64,000 bases of DNA, taken from Burkholderia puraquae. Lineage in GTDB: Bacteria; Pseudomonadota; Gammaproteobacteria; Burkholderiales; Burkholderiaceae. The stretch spans positions 22,299 to 86,298 of the forward strand of contig NZ_NBYX01000027.1 in NCBI RefSeq assembly GCF_002099195.1, written 5' to 3'. Under the pieces are notes generated by a model. The model saw only the letters and a list, made by a program, of their open reading frames with translations, was not told where the DNA came from and did not search any database. The position numbers were made by a program, and so were the translations under genes. This document shows positions 54,368 to 62,784 of this stretch, piece after piece (the stretch's first letter is position 1; every line of letters starts with the position of its first letter).

Positions 54368-54550
54368 CGACCGGATCGCGCAAGTTTTACTGGCTGCACG
54401 ACGCGCCGCCCGGGTGGCGGAAAAAATTTCCGGAAGCTCGCCGAGACACCGGCGTGCTCAATAGTTGAACGGTGCAATGCCGGGGATACGTGGCGAACGC
54501 GGAAATACCCGGCAGTTTTGACAGGAATAAGGCGGCACGCCGGAAACACG

Positions 54551-55162
54551 ATGAGATCGTCCATGATTCGCTACGCGCTGCCGCTGGTTGCCTGCGCCCT
54601 TCTGGCCGGATGCGCGGCCGCCCCGTTGCTCGGCTCGGCCGCGAGCGCCGTGATGTCCGCGGCCGGCATCGGCAAGCCCGAACTGCCCGACGCGCAGAAG
54701 CCGCCGCGCAACCTCGGCATCACGCTCGCCGCAGCGCCGAACCTGAATGCCGCGACCGACAACAAGCCGCTCGCGCTCGTCGTGCGGCTTTATACGCTGA
54801 AGGACCCGACATCGTTCCAGCAGGCGCCATTCGACGCATTTACCGATCCGACCAAGGAAAAAGCCGCACTGGGCGCCGACCTGCTGAACGTGCGTGAAAT
54901 CACGCTGATTCCAGGCCAGCGCTATACGGCGACCGAGAAGGTTTCGCGCGAAGCGCAGGCATTCGGCATCGTCGCGCTGTTCCGCGATCCCGCACTGCAA
55001 CGATGGAAACTGACGTTCGATCCGGTGAAGTCGGAGAAATCCGGCATAATCATCGGCCTGCATAATTGCGCGATGACGGTCACCGACGGCACCGTCATCG
55101 CACCGCAACAGGGTGCGCCTTCGCAACCGCTGAATTTGCTTTCTTCGGTCTCCTGCGGTTAA
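54551..55162 (+). CDS. tssJ: T6SS outer-membrane lipoprotein TssJ
   Basis: 203 aa. A lipoprotein signal with lipobox LLAGCAA (Cys near residue 20) is followed by the transthyretin-like TssJ domain: LALVVRLYTLKDPTSFQQAPFDAF (about 77-100), GADLLNVREITLIPGQRYTATEKVSREAQAFGIVALFRDP, with the conserved Trp (RWKLTFD). It anchors the TssM periplasmic domain at the outer membrane. The ATG at 54551 is used; the ATG at 54563 is also possible, both with a weak ribosome binding site. First gene of tssJKL. Confidence 0.93.
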   Translation: MRSSMIRYALPLVACALLAGCAAAPLLGSAASAVMSAAGIGKPELPDAQKPPRNLGITLAAAPNLNAATDNKPLALVVRLYTLKDPTSFQQAPFDAFTDPTKEKAALGADLLNVREITLIPGQRYTATEKVSREAQAFGIVALFRDPALQRWKLTFDPVKSEKSGIIIGLHNCAMTVTDGTVIAPQQGAPSQPLNLLSSVSCG

Positions 55163-55265
55163 ACAATGACGCACGAATGTCAATTAACAAGAGTTAACAA
55201 TTGGCGATTTAATTCGGGCACGAACAAATCGATTACATCGCAACGCGACATTAACCGGATTTGAC

Positions 55266-56612
55266 ATGAGTTATTCGGCCAAGGTGCTGTGGGGGGAAGG
55301 GCTGTTCCTCCGGCCTCAACACTTTCAGCGACAGGACGCGTACCACGAAGCGCGCCTGTTCGAATCGATCCAGGCGATCCAGCCTTACAACTGGGGCGTG
55401 CGCTCGGTGCGCATCGACCGCGATGCGCTCGGCAGCAACGTGCTGCGGGTGGCCGAGCTCGCGCTCGTGTTCCCGGACGGCGCGCTGTATGCCGCACCGC
55501 AGGCCGACGACCTGCCGCCGCCGATCGCGCTGGACACGCTGCCTGACGGCATCAACGAATTCGTGTTCTATCTCGCGCTGCACCCGCTGCGCGAGAACGG
55601 CACCAACTACAGCGACGATCCGGCCGCCGGCTTCATGACGCGCTTCGTCAGCGAACAGACCAGCGTCGCCGACAACTTCACCGACGCCGCCGAAGCCGAC
55701 ATCACGTTCCTGAAGACGCAGGTCAAGCTGATCGCGCACAGCGAACCGCGCGACCAGCTGCTGTCGGTGCCGCTCGTGCGCGTGCGCCGCACCGCGACGT
55801 CCGGTTTCGAGATCGACGACAGCTTCGTGCCGCCGTGCCTCGCGATCGACGCATCGCCGATCCTGCACCAGCGGCTGCGCCAGCTCGTCGACGCGCTGCA
55901 GGCGAAGGTGAACGCGCTGTACGGCTTCCACCGCGAGCCGTCGAAAAACATCATCGAGTTCCGCTCGGGCGACATCGCGTCGTTCTGGCTGCTGCATACC
56001 GCAAACGCCGCGTTCGCGACGCTCGCGCACCTGCACCAGCATTCGGCGCTGCATCCGGAGCGGCTGTTCCAGGAACTGCTGCGCCTTGCGGGCCAGCTGA
56101 TGACGTTCTCGAAGGGCTATACGCTCGCCGACCTGCCGGTGTACCGCCACGACGATCCGGGCCCGAGCTTTGCGCGTCTCGACCTGATGCTGCGCGAACT
56201 GCTCGACACCGTGATCTCGACGCGCTACTTCGCGATCACGCTCGACGAGGTGCGCCCGTCGTTCCACCTCGGCCGCCTCGATTCCGGCAAGATCGACGAC
56301 AAGACCGAGTTCTACCTGGCGGTGTCCGCGGACATGCCGAGCGTCGAGCTCGTCGATGCGGTGCCGGCCCGCTTCAAGGTCGGCGCCCCCGACGACGTCG
56401 ACAAGCTCGTGCTGTCGGCCATGCCCGGCGTGCGGCTCTCGTACACGCCGCAGGTGCCGCCCGCGATTCCGGTGCGCCCCGGCGCATGCTACTTCGCGCT
56501 CGATTCGCGTAGCCCGCTGTACGAGCGCATGCTGCAGGCCCAGTCCGCGATGATCTACGCGCCGACTGGCATCAATGACCTGAAATTCGAACTGATCGCG
56601 GTCACATCATGA
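55266..56612 (+). CDS. tssK: T6SS baseplate-membrane connector TssK
   Basis: 448 aa. The typical start MSYSAKVLWGEGLFLRPQHFQRQDAYHE marks the TssK (ImpJ) family; further on come LHPERLFQELLRLAGQLMTFS and the C-terminal LPGVRLSYTPQVPPAIPVRPG-like part. TssK trimers link the baseplate wedge to the TssL/TssM cytosolic domains. Lies 103 bp after tssJ, and its stop overlaps the tssL ATG by 4 bp. Confidence 0.96.
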   Translation: MSYSAKVLWGEGLFLRPQHFQRQDAYHEARLFESIQAIQPYNWGVRSVRIDRDALGSNVLRVAELALVFPDGALYAAPQADDLPPPIALDTLPDGINEFVFYLALHPLRENGTNYSDDPAAGFMTRFVSEQTSVADNFTDAAEADITFLKTQVKLIAHSEPRDQLLSVPLVRVRRTATSGFEIDDSFVPPCLAIDASPILHQRLRQLVDALQAKVNALYGFHREPSKNIIEFRSGDIASFWLLHTANAAFATLAHLHQHSALHPERLFQELLRLAGQLMTFSKGYTLADLPVYRHDDPGPSFARLDLMLRELLDTVISTRYFAITLDEVRPSFHLGRLDSGKIDDKTEFYLAVSADMPSVELVDAVPARFKVGAPDDVDKLVLSAMPGVRLSYTPQVPPAIPVRPGACYFALDSRSPLYERMLQAQSAMIYAPTGINDLKFELIAVTS

Positions 56613-57391
56613 GCTACGCGCCTTCCCTGTTCGGCGACAACGCGCCGGCACCGATGCATACCCCGGCGTCGACGGACGCCTCGTTCCAGGCCCGCTCGCT
56701 GCTCGACCTGCTGTACGACGGGTTCTTCATGCTGTTCCTGCTCAAGAACGGGCGGGAGCCGGAGAGCGCGGGCGAGTTCAGCACGCGGATCCAGGAGTTT
56801 TTGTCGGACTTCGAGCGTGGCGCGAAGAAGCTGAATATCGCTGCTGAAGACGTGTACGGCGCAAAATTCGCGTTCTGCGCGGCGATCGACGAAATGGTGC
56901 TGTCGTCGCAGTACAAGATCCGCACGGAATGGGAACGCAGGCCGCTGCAGCTCGTGCTGTTCGGCGAGCAGCTCGCGGGCGAGAAGTTCTTCCAGTATCT
57001 CGAGGATTGCCGCGCGCAGGGGGCGGCGCGGCTGCAGTCGCTCGAGGTGTTTCACATGTGCCTGCTGCTCGGGTTCCAGGGCAAGTATCTGCTGGAAGGG
57101 CCGGAGAAGCTGGCTTACCTCACGGCGCGGCTCGGGGACGAGATCGCGCATATGAAGGGCAAGCGGGCGGCGTTCGCGCCGCATTGGCCGCTGCCGGATC
57201 AGATCGCGCATCGCTTGAAGCGCGAGGTGCCGGTTTGGGCGATCGGGGCGGTTTTTGCTCTTGTCGCACTGCTCGGATATCTCGGGCTGAATACGTATCT
57301 GAAGGACAAGACGCTGCAGGCGTTGGCGCCTTATTCGCAGGTGATCAAGGTCGGGCCGGAATCGGCTAATTTGACGATTTCGTTGCCTTGA
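56609..57391 (+). CDS. tssL: T6SS membrane protein TssL (DotU family)
   Basis: 260-aa inner-membrane protein. A cytosolic hook domain (FQARSLLDLLYDGFFMLFLLKNG, AKFAFCAAIDEMVLSSQYKIRTEWERRPLQLVLFGEQLAGEKFFQYLE) is followed by one C-terminal transmembrane helix (about 213-238, VWAIGAVFALVALLGYLGLN) and a very short periplasmic tail. There is no OmpA-like peptidoglycan-binding extension, so another protein must anchor the complex. Coupled to tssK by a 4-bp overlap. A terminator follows. Confidence 0.95.
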   Translation: MSYAPSLFGDNAPAPMHTPASTDASFQARSLLDLLYDGFFMLFLLKNGREPESAGEFSTRIQEFLSDFERGAKKLNIAAEDVYGAKFAFCAAIDEMVLSSQYKIRTEWERRPLQLVLFGEQLAGEKFFQYLEDCRAQGAARLQSLEVFHMCLLLGFQGKYLLEGPEKLAYLTARLGDEIAHMKGKRAAFAPHWPLPDQIAHRLKREVPVWAIGAVFALVALLGYLGLNTYLKDKTLQALAPYSQVIKVGPESANLTISLP

Positions 57392-57426
57392 GGGATAGGC
57401 ATTCGTTCGAATGCTGATGCCCCGTG

Positions 57427-57456
57427 AAAAAGGATCGCACTGGCGGTCCTTTTTTG
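57427..57456. terminator. Terminator after tssL
   Basis: The outer stem AAAAAGGA / TCCTTTTT with an inner CGC/GCG pairing and T-tract lies between the convergent tssL gene and the small - strand gene at 57481. Confidence 0.85.
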
Positions 57457-57480
57457 CTGTGGCGTGGTGCGCGTGCCTCT

Positions 57481-57798
57481 TCAGAGCAGAATGAACTCGT
57501 CGTTGTCGACGTAGAACACGAACGCATCGAACAATTGCGCGACGGTCGGTTCGTCGACCTGGTCATGCGCGTCGATCACGATGTCTTCGATCGTCGCGCT
57601 GTTCAGCGTGACGCGCCAGCCAGGGTGCGGTGCGACGGTGGGCGGTGTGTCGGTCTCGCGGTCGTCGGCCTCTTCGGTGAATGCGCCTTCTGTATCGAGC
57701 GTCCACGGCGTCGGCGGCAGGCAGAGCCATCCGGAGAAATCGCCGGGATGTTCGAGAATGTGTTGCAACGACACTTCGGTCGTGGTGGTGGTCGACAT
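57481..57798 (-). CDS. Small acidic protein; candidate orphan immunity gene next to an Rhs remnant
   Basis: 105 aa from the ATG at 57798, unassigned. The sequence is soluble and strongly acidic (FTEEADDRETDTPPTV in the middle, IEDIVIDAHDQVDEPTVAQLFDAFVFYVDNDEFILL at the end) and contains LQHILEHPGDFSGWLCLPP. No signal or membrane segment. It is on the same strand and directly downstream of the degraded Rhs C-terminal fragment, where immunity genes sit. An in-frame GTG at 57882 begins only 6 bp after the Rhs stop; neither start has a clear ribosome binding site. The immunity role is inferred from position and acidity alone. Confidence 0.6.
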   Translation of the reverse strand: MSTTTTTEVSLQHILEHPGDFSGWLCLPPTPWTLDTEGAFTEEADDRETDTPPTVAPHPGWRVTLNSATIEDIVIDAHDQVDEPTVAQLFDAFVFYVDNDEFILL

Positions 57799-57887
57799 GG
57801 GTATTGCGGTGGTAACGGGACTGGAGTCAATGCGCAGGAGCAGCGATGTAGCAGGTGCACGAAAGGGCCTGCGTCGCGGCACTCGTG

Positions 57888-58235
57888 TCAGCGAGCCGTG
57901 ATTATGCCAATTCTCGGTCCGTGAGACTGGCCGGCGCCTGTTGGCCGCCCGTCGCCCCCAAGCAAGTCAGTCGAAACGCGGCCGACCTGAAGCGGCCGCG
58001 AACATGACGGTCGGTCCCGGGAGTGTACGCTTCGAGCCAAATACCGCATGATGGGCTGCTGAGACAAGGGGATGCCGAGCTGCCGACGAATATCTCTCAG
58101 ACTTGACCGACGAGACTTACCGCACGGATCGCAAGGGCAGCGAGCAAGGCCGAGCGGGTCGATCCACCCTGTTGGGTTGTCGGCATATTGATAGACGTTG
58201 AGCCCGCCGGCCAGCCCGATCGGGTCCTTGCTCGA
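57888..58235 (-). pseudogene. Rhs-family C-terminal fragment (degraded core end plus toxin-side tail)
   Basis: Reading the - strand from 58235 gives 115 in-frame residues: KDPIGLAGGLNVYQYADNPT then GWIDPLGLARCPCDPCGKS, which is the hyperconserved end of Rhs repeat cores (DPIGL..GGxNxYxYxxNPxxWxDPxGL). This is followed by LRDIRRQLGIPLSQQPIMRY, a segment seen at the start of some Rhs-associated toxin tails. A TGA at 58236-58238 and a lost frame upstream (expected RFVSKDPIGL) show that the N-terminal body of the Rhs protein is gone. The stop is at 57888. It lies 0.5 kb from tssL, so it is probably a displaced T6SS effector end. Confidence 0.85.
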
Positions 58236-58238
58236 TCA

Positions 58239-58432
58239 GCCCGCGTGCCACGCTGGCGGACGGCAACCACGCCCGCCGTCCGGCACATCGATGAAATCGA
58301 TTGCAATCAGGGCCAATTCCGGTTTCGGTGCCGCCCGGTTGCGAGTAGTGTCTACGTGCCTGTATTGCGGCCCGCCGCGCCCACCCGGCGCCCGGCGCTC
58401 CCCCACATCACGCTGACCACTGGAGATCTGCG
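58239..58432. other. Non-coding stretch between the Rhs remnant and the binding-protein gene
   Basis: No readable Rhs sequence could be followed beyond 58240 and no other gene is seen. It presumably contains the promoter of the binding-protein gene. CACTGGAGATCTGCG just before 58433 includes its ribosome binding site (GGAGA). Confidence 0.5.
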
Positions 58433-59233
58433 ATGAAACGTTCGAAGTTCCTGCTCTCGGGCCTGCTGCTCGCGTCGGCCCTCGGCTTCACGGCCGTCGC
58501 CGCGCACGCGGACGACCTCCTCGATTCAGTGAAGAAAGCCGGCGTGCTGCGCGTCGGCCTCGAAGGCACGTATCCACCGTTCAACTCGCGCGGCACGTCG
58601 GGCCAGCTCGAGGGTTTCGATGTCGACGTCGCGAACGCCGTCGCCGGCAAGCTCGGCGTGAAGACGCAGTTCATTCCGACCGAATGGAGCGGCATCATCG
58701 CTGGCCTGCAGGCCGGCAAGTTCGACGTGATCGTCAACCAGGTCACGATCACGCCGCAGCGCAAGGAAGCGCTCGACTTCAGCCAGCCGTACACGTACTC
58801 GGCCGCGCAACTGATCCAGCGCAAGGACGACACGCGCAACTTCAAGTCGCTCGACGAATTCAAGGGCAAGAAGCTCGGCGTGACGCTCGGTACCAACTAT
58901 GACCAGATGGCGCGCACCGTACCGGGCATCGAGGTGCAGACGTACCCGGGCGCGCCGGAGAAGCTGCGCGACCTCGCCGCAGGCCGGATCGAGGCGACGC
59001 TCGACGATCGCCTGATGCTGCCGTACATGATCAAGACGTCGAACCTGCCGCTGCGCGCGGGCGCGGTGCTGAACGGCGGCAAGCAGGAAATGGCGATCCC
59101 GTTCCGCAAGGGCAACCCGAAGTTCGAAAAGGCGGTCAACGACGCGCTCGATTCGCTGCGCAAGGACGGCACGCTGAAGAAGATCTCGATGCACTGGTTC
59201 GGCAGCGACGTGACCGTGCCGGTCGCGCAGTAA
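58433..59233 (+). CDS. Cystine-type amino acid ABC transporter substrate-binding protein
   Basis: 266-aa periplasmic binding protein. Signal peptide: residues 1-26 (MKRSKFLLSGLLLASALGFTA.., cleavage after AHA). Solute-binding family 3 motifs include GLEGTYPPFNSRGTSGQLEGFDVDVANAVAGKLG and VNQVTITPQRKEALDFSQPY, closely resembling the L-cystine-binding protein FliY/TcyJ. No permease or ATPase gene is adjacent (the next gene is on the other strand), so it either works with a distant transporter or is an orphan. GGAGA precedes the ATG. Confidence 0.9.
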   Translation: MKRSKFLLSGLLLASALGFTAVAAHADDLLDSVKKAGVLRVGLEGTYPPFNSRGTSGQLEGFDVDVANAVAGKLGVKTQFIPTEWSGIIAGLQAGKFDVIVNQVTITPQRKEALDFSQPYTYSAAQLIQRKDDTRNFKSLDEFKGKKLGVTLGTNYDQMARTVPGIEVQTYPGAPEKLRDLAAGRIEATLDDRLMLPYMIKTSNLPLRAGAVLNGGKQEMAIPFRKGNPKFEKAVNDALDSLRKDGTLKKISMHWFGSDVTVPVAQ

Positions 59234-59250
59234 GCGGCCCGGCGCTTCAA

Positions 59251-59287
59251 CGCGTCACGCCCTTCGTCTCGATGAAGGCGTGACGCG
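59251..59287. repeat. Strong hairpin after the binding-protein gene
   Basis: CGCGTCACGCC and GGCGTGACGCG (with an inner CTTC/GAAG pairing and a single bulged C) form a long stable stem. No T-tract follows on the + strand. It may act as a 3' end stabiliser or a Rho-dependent termination site between convergent genes. Confidence 0.6.
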
Positions 59288-59292
59288 CCCCT

Positions 59293-59496
59293 TCAGGCCG
59301 CTTCGTCGAAGCGCGCCAGCAGCATCTGGCCAATCGGTGTCAGCGCCGGGCGCGCGGCCACGGCGTTCAGGCGCACCTGCGTATCGTCGACCAGCCGCTT
59401 CTCGACCAGCACGGCGAAGGCCGGATTCGACGGATCGACGCTGTCCGGCGCACGCGCAATGCGCAACAGCAGCGAGAATTCATGCGGACTCAGCAT
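59293..59496 (-). CDS. Small hypothetical protein, helix-rich
   Basis: 67 aa: MLSPHEFSLLLRIARAPDS, then VLVEKRLVDDTQVRLNAVAARPALTPIGQMLLARFDEAA. It looks like a compact helical domain resembling a truncated winged-helix module (LVEKRLV..LTPIGQ), but I cannot assign it. GGAGA lies upstream of the ATG. An in-frame ATG 78 bp upstream would extend it but has no ribosome binding site. Confidence 0.65.
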   Translation of the reverse strand: MLSPHEFSLLLRIARAPDSVDPSNPAFAVLVEKRLVDDTQVRLNAVAARPALTPIGQMLLARFDEAA

Positions 59497-59849
59497 GGTC
59501 CCTGTCTCCTGATCGTCCGCGATCCGGTTCGAACCGGCGTCGATCGTATTTTTGAATGAAATGGCGCGATGCATGACCGCCGCGCCGCCGGGAGCGAGAT
59601 CCCGGCCGGCCCGCCTGCGACGCGGGCACGTCGTCGCGAGCGGGTTGCGCACGTCCTGAATCCGGCGATGCCGCCGCGACGGGAACGTGCAACCTTATGG
59701 GCGCACCGTGACGTGACCGTGACAGGAAACGGGGTGCAAATCGGGGCCCGTCACATGCCGTTTCGGGTCGACGCCGCCACGATCGACGAAGACGGGCCGT
59801 AGCGCCTTTCAGGCTGTCAGGTGCCCGCTCGCAGGCCGTTTCGCACCCT
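59497..59849. other. Non-coding stretch
   Basis: About 350 bp with no supported gene, promoter or repeat that I can see; GC-rich on the left, mixed on the right. Confidence 0.4.
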
Positions 59850-60392
59850 TCATCGCGGATCGACCGAATACGGGAAACTCCCACGCCCCGATCCGCTCGC
59901 ATCGCGCACGCAGCGCACGACCACGTTCACCGCGCGCCCGAGCGTCATCCCGACGAGCACGCCCCATACCGCGAACGACAGCATCGCGAAGCCGCCTGTC
60001 GCCGCCCACGGCGCGTGCACGGCGACCGCGTAATGGATGCCGGTTTCGGCGACGAACGTCAGCATCAGCGTGACGAGCAGGCTCGCGTCGCCGGGCAAGC
60101 GCACGCGCAGGCCCGACGGGGCCGGACGGTACTCGAGCCGCCACCGGCTCGCGTGCAGCCAACCCAGCGCCGTGCCGGCGAGGACGGCCGCCAGCGCGAT
60201 CGCGTTCGCGTCGACGCCGGCATGCGGAAAGAGTCCGTTCAGGCTGACGATGCCGAGCATCCCGAACGCGACCGGCGAGATCAGCGGACGTGCAGCCGGC
60301 ACCTCGCGCGGGAAACAGCGCTTGATGCCGATGTAGAGCAGCACGCAGAACATGACGTACACGTAAGGCTTCAGGTGAAGGAGTGTGGACAT
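59850..60392 (-). CDS. Predicted multi-pass membrane protein
   Basis: 180 aa with about five hydrophobic segments: HLKPYVYVMFCVLLYIGIKRCF, PVAFGMLGIVSLNGLF, ANAIALAAVLAGTALGWLHA, SLLVTLMLTFVAETGIHYAV and GGFAMLSFAVWGVLVGMTLGRAV. I do not recognise a named family with certainty (it may belong to DUF6622). The ATG at 60392 begins MSTLLHLKPYVYV. It stands alone on the - strand, divergent from the two-component genes. Confidence 0.7.
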   Translation of the reverse strand: MSTLLHLKPYVYVMFCVLLYIGIKRCFPREVPAARPLISPVAFGMLGIVSLNGLFPHAGVDANAIALAAVLAGTALGWLHASRWRLEYRPAPSGLRVRLPGDASLLVTLMLTFVAETGIHYAVAVHAPWAATGGFAMLSFAVWGVLVGMTLGRAVNVVVRCVRDASGSGRGSFPYSVDPR

Positions 60393-60806
60393 GGTCGGAG
60401 TCGCCTGATCGGAGTGGATACCGCAACACCGTACTGCCCGATCCCGGCAGGCGGCGTGACTTGCGACGGGGGGCCGGAATTCGCCGACGAGTTGCGCGTC
60501 GCGGCGACAATCGTTCGGTGGATGGGAAAGACTCACGCGCCATCGAATCCGGCGGCCGGCGACTTCTGAACCGAAAGGGTCAGCTTCACCGCACCCGCCG
60601 GCGCTTCGTGCTCGACGTGCAACCCGCAACACCCGGTGCCCCTCCCGTCCCCCCTTCCACTACACTCGTAACGGAAACCGGCCAACCGTCGGCAGCCGAA
60701 GCGCTTCGTCGAAGCCGCGCGCCGTTCGTCGCAACGCGCACGCAGTCGGCCCGACTAGCAGTAAAGTCAGGCCATCAGCGCATCGCGCGCCCCCTCACCC
60801 GACACC
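60393..60806. other. Non-coding stretch between the membrane protein and the sensor kinase
   Basis: 414 bp without a supported gene. It should contain divergent promoters, but no clear -35/-10 pair was found. Confidence 0.4.
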
Positions 60807-61892
60807 ATGCGAGCCACGTCCGACCCTTCGCCGCTTCGGCAGCCACCCGCCGGTGCCCCGCCGCGGCTGCTGCGCGATCCGGCCGCGCTGCTCGCGTTCG
60901 CGTGCTTCAACTCGGTCGTCGGCCTGGGTTTCTGGGCCATCCACTTCAACGAACCGCTGCTGCCGTACCTCGTCGTCGCGAACGCGATTGGCTTCTGCGC
61001 GCTGCTGTTCAGCTACGCCGCCGACCGGCTGCTGCCGCGCCAGCCGGGGCTCGCGCTGAAGACCATCGTGATCGCACCGGCCAGCGTGCTCATCGGCTTC
61101 GAGATCTCGGCGGCGCTCACCAGCGGGAACGTGCCGCACGTGTTCGGGCGCGCCCGCATCGGAACGTGGGACAACTACGGGCCGTCGTTTCTCATCTCGG
61201 CGATCCTGTTCGTGTGCGTGTCGCTGTTCGTGCAGTCCATGCGCATGCGTGCGACGCTCGAGACCGAGCGCCGCGAAGCCGCGGAAGCGCGCCAGGCCGA
61301 AACGGCTGCGCGCCTGGCACTGCTGCAGGCGCAGATCGAGCCGCACTTCCTGTTCAATACGCTCGCGAACGTGCAGAGCCTGATCGAGCGCGATCCGGCC
61401 CGTGCATCGACGATGCTCGACAGCCTGAACCGCTACCTGCGTGCGAGCTTGCGACGCACGCGCGATGCGACGTCGACGCTCGGCGAGGAGCTCGAGCTCG
61501 TCGAGGCGTTGCTGAAGATTGCGTCGATCCGGCTCGGCGAGCGGCTTTCGTATGCGATCGACGTGCCGACGGATCTGCACGCGCTGCCGTTCTCGCCGCT
61601 GTTGCTGCAACCGCTCGTCGAAAATGCGCTGCTGCACGGCATCGAGCCGTCGATCGACGGCGGCGTGATCGTGATTCGCGGCAGGATGCGCGGAGACAGC
61701 CTCGAACTGAACGTGATCGATACGGGCGTCGGCCTCGGTAAAGGCGACACGCGCCTGCATGGCGGCGTCGGGCTCGCCAACGTCGCCGCGCGCATCCGGA
61801 CGCTGCACGGCGAGCGTGGCCGCGTCTGCGTCGAGACGAATACCGCCGCCGCACATGGCGTCACCGCTATCCTGCTGATTCCGATCGACTGA
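60807..61892 (+). CDS. LytS/YehU-like sensor histidine kinase
   Basis: 361 aa. About four N-terminal membrane helices (residues ~27-150) include LLAFACFNSVVGLGFWAIHF and PSFLISAILFVCVSLFVQSM, followed by a cytosolic kinase of the His_kinase (PF06580) type: LALLQAQIEPHFLFNTLANVQSLIERDPARA with His180 as the likely phosphorylation site. The ATP-binding domain has LLLQPLVENALLHGIEPSIDGG (N box) and GVGLANVAARI (G box). The ligand is unknown. Only one base separates it from the LytR-like regulator gene, so the two are a two-component pair. Confidence 0.9.
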   Translation: MRATSDPSPLRQPPAGAPPRLLRDPAALLAFACFNSVVGLGFWAIHFNEPLLPYLVVANAIGFCALLFSYAADRLLPRQPGLALKTIVIAPASVLIGFEISAALTSGNVPHVFGRARIGTWDNYGPSFLISAILFVCVSLFVQSMRMRATLETERREAAEARQAETAARLALLQAQIEPHFLFNTLANVQSLIERDPARASTMLDSLNRYLRASLRRTRDATSTLGEELELVEALLKIASIRLGERLSYAIDVPTDLHALPFSPLLLQPLVENALLHGIEPSIDGGVIVIRGRMRGDSLELNVIDTGVGLGKGDTRLHGGVGLANVAARIRTLHGERGRVCVETNTAAAHGVTAILLIPID

Positions 61893-61893
61893 C

Positions 61894-62628
61894 ATGCCGA
61901 CCGCCCTCATCGCCGACGACGAACCGAACCTGTCCGCCTCGCTCGCGCAGCGGCTGGGCCAGCTCTGGCCCGATCTGGACATCGTCGCGATGCCGCGCAA
62001 CGGCATCGAAACGCTGGCCGCGCTGAACGCATCGCCGCGCCCGGACATCGCGTTTCTCGACATCCGGATGCCCGGCATCGACGGGCTGAAGCTCGCTGCG
62101 CTGGTGCCCGACGTGCATGTCGTGTTCGTCACGGCCTACGACGAATATGCGGTCGACGCATTCGATCGTGCAGCGGTCGACTACCTGCTGAAGCCGGTGA
62201 CGGACGAGCGGCTGCTGCGCTGTATCGCGAAGCTGCAGCGCGGCGGGCCGGCCATCGCGCATGCCGATGCGCTCGCGCAGGCGGCACAATCGAGAGAGGC
62301 GACACCAATCCGCTGGCTGACGGTAGGCGTGAAGGATGCAACGCGGCTCGTGTCGGTCGACGACGTGCTGTATTTCCAGGCGTCGGAGAAATACACGGAA
62401 GTCGTCACGGCCGGCGAACGGCTCGTGATTCGCACGCCGCTGAAGGAACTGATGCAGCGGCTCGATCCGGAGCGGTTCGCGCAGGTGCATCGCGGCGTGA
62501 TCGTTGCGTATGCAGCGATCGATCGCGTCGAGCGCGACTTGCTGGGAAGGTTGCGGATTCGCGTGCACGGGCAGCGGGAGATGCTGCCGGTCAGCCGGGC
62601 GTATGCGGGGTTGTTCAGGCAGATGTGA
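61894..62628 (+). CDS. LytTR-type response regulator
   Basis: 244 aa. The receiver domain (1-120) carries the acidic pair Asp8/Asp9 (ALIADDEPN), phosphoacceptor Asp56 (PDIAFLDIRMPG), the Thr (VVFVTAYDEYAVDAF) and Lys (VDYLLKPVTDERLL). The LytTR DNA-binding domain (about 135-240) includes LVSVDDVLYFQASEKYTEVVT and RTPLKELMQRLDPERFAQVHRGVIVAYAAI. Cognate of the kinase just upstream. Targets cannot be read. Confidence 0.93.
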   Translation: MPTALIADDEPNLSASLAQRLGQLWPDLDIVAMPRNGIETLAALNASPRPDIAFLDIRMPGIDGLKLAALVPDVHVVFVTAYDEYAVDAFDRAAVDYLLKPVTDERLLRCIAKLQRGGPAIAHADALAQAAQSREATPIRWLTVGVKDATRLVSVDDVLYFQASEKYTEVVTAGERLVIRTPLKELMQRLDPERFAQVHRGVIVAYAAIDRVERDLLGRLRIRVHGQREMLPVSRAYAGLFRQM

Positions 62629-62784
62629 TCGGTGTTTGCTTGCGGCGCGCGTAACAAGGTTACGTTCCGACAAAGCGTGGACGACGCGTTGGCAGGCTGC
62701 ACCACATCCAGCACAATCACGCGATCACGTTGCGCTCGACTGCATTACGTCGAGTTGGCACGACGTCTTCCCCACAGGCCTGCC

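Noticed and set aside
58097..58306. A 69-codon - strand frame starting with TTG near the Rhs remnant
   Set aside because: It is in a different frame from the readable Rhs motif; the Rhs similarity lies in the frame ending at 57888.
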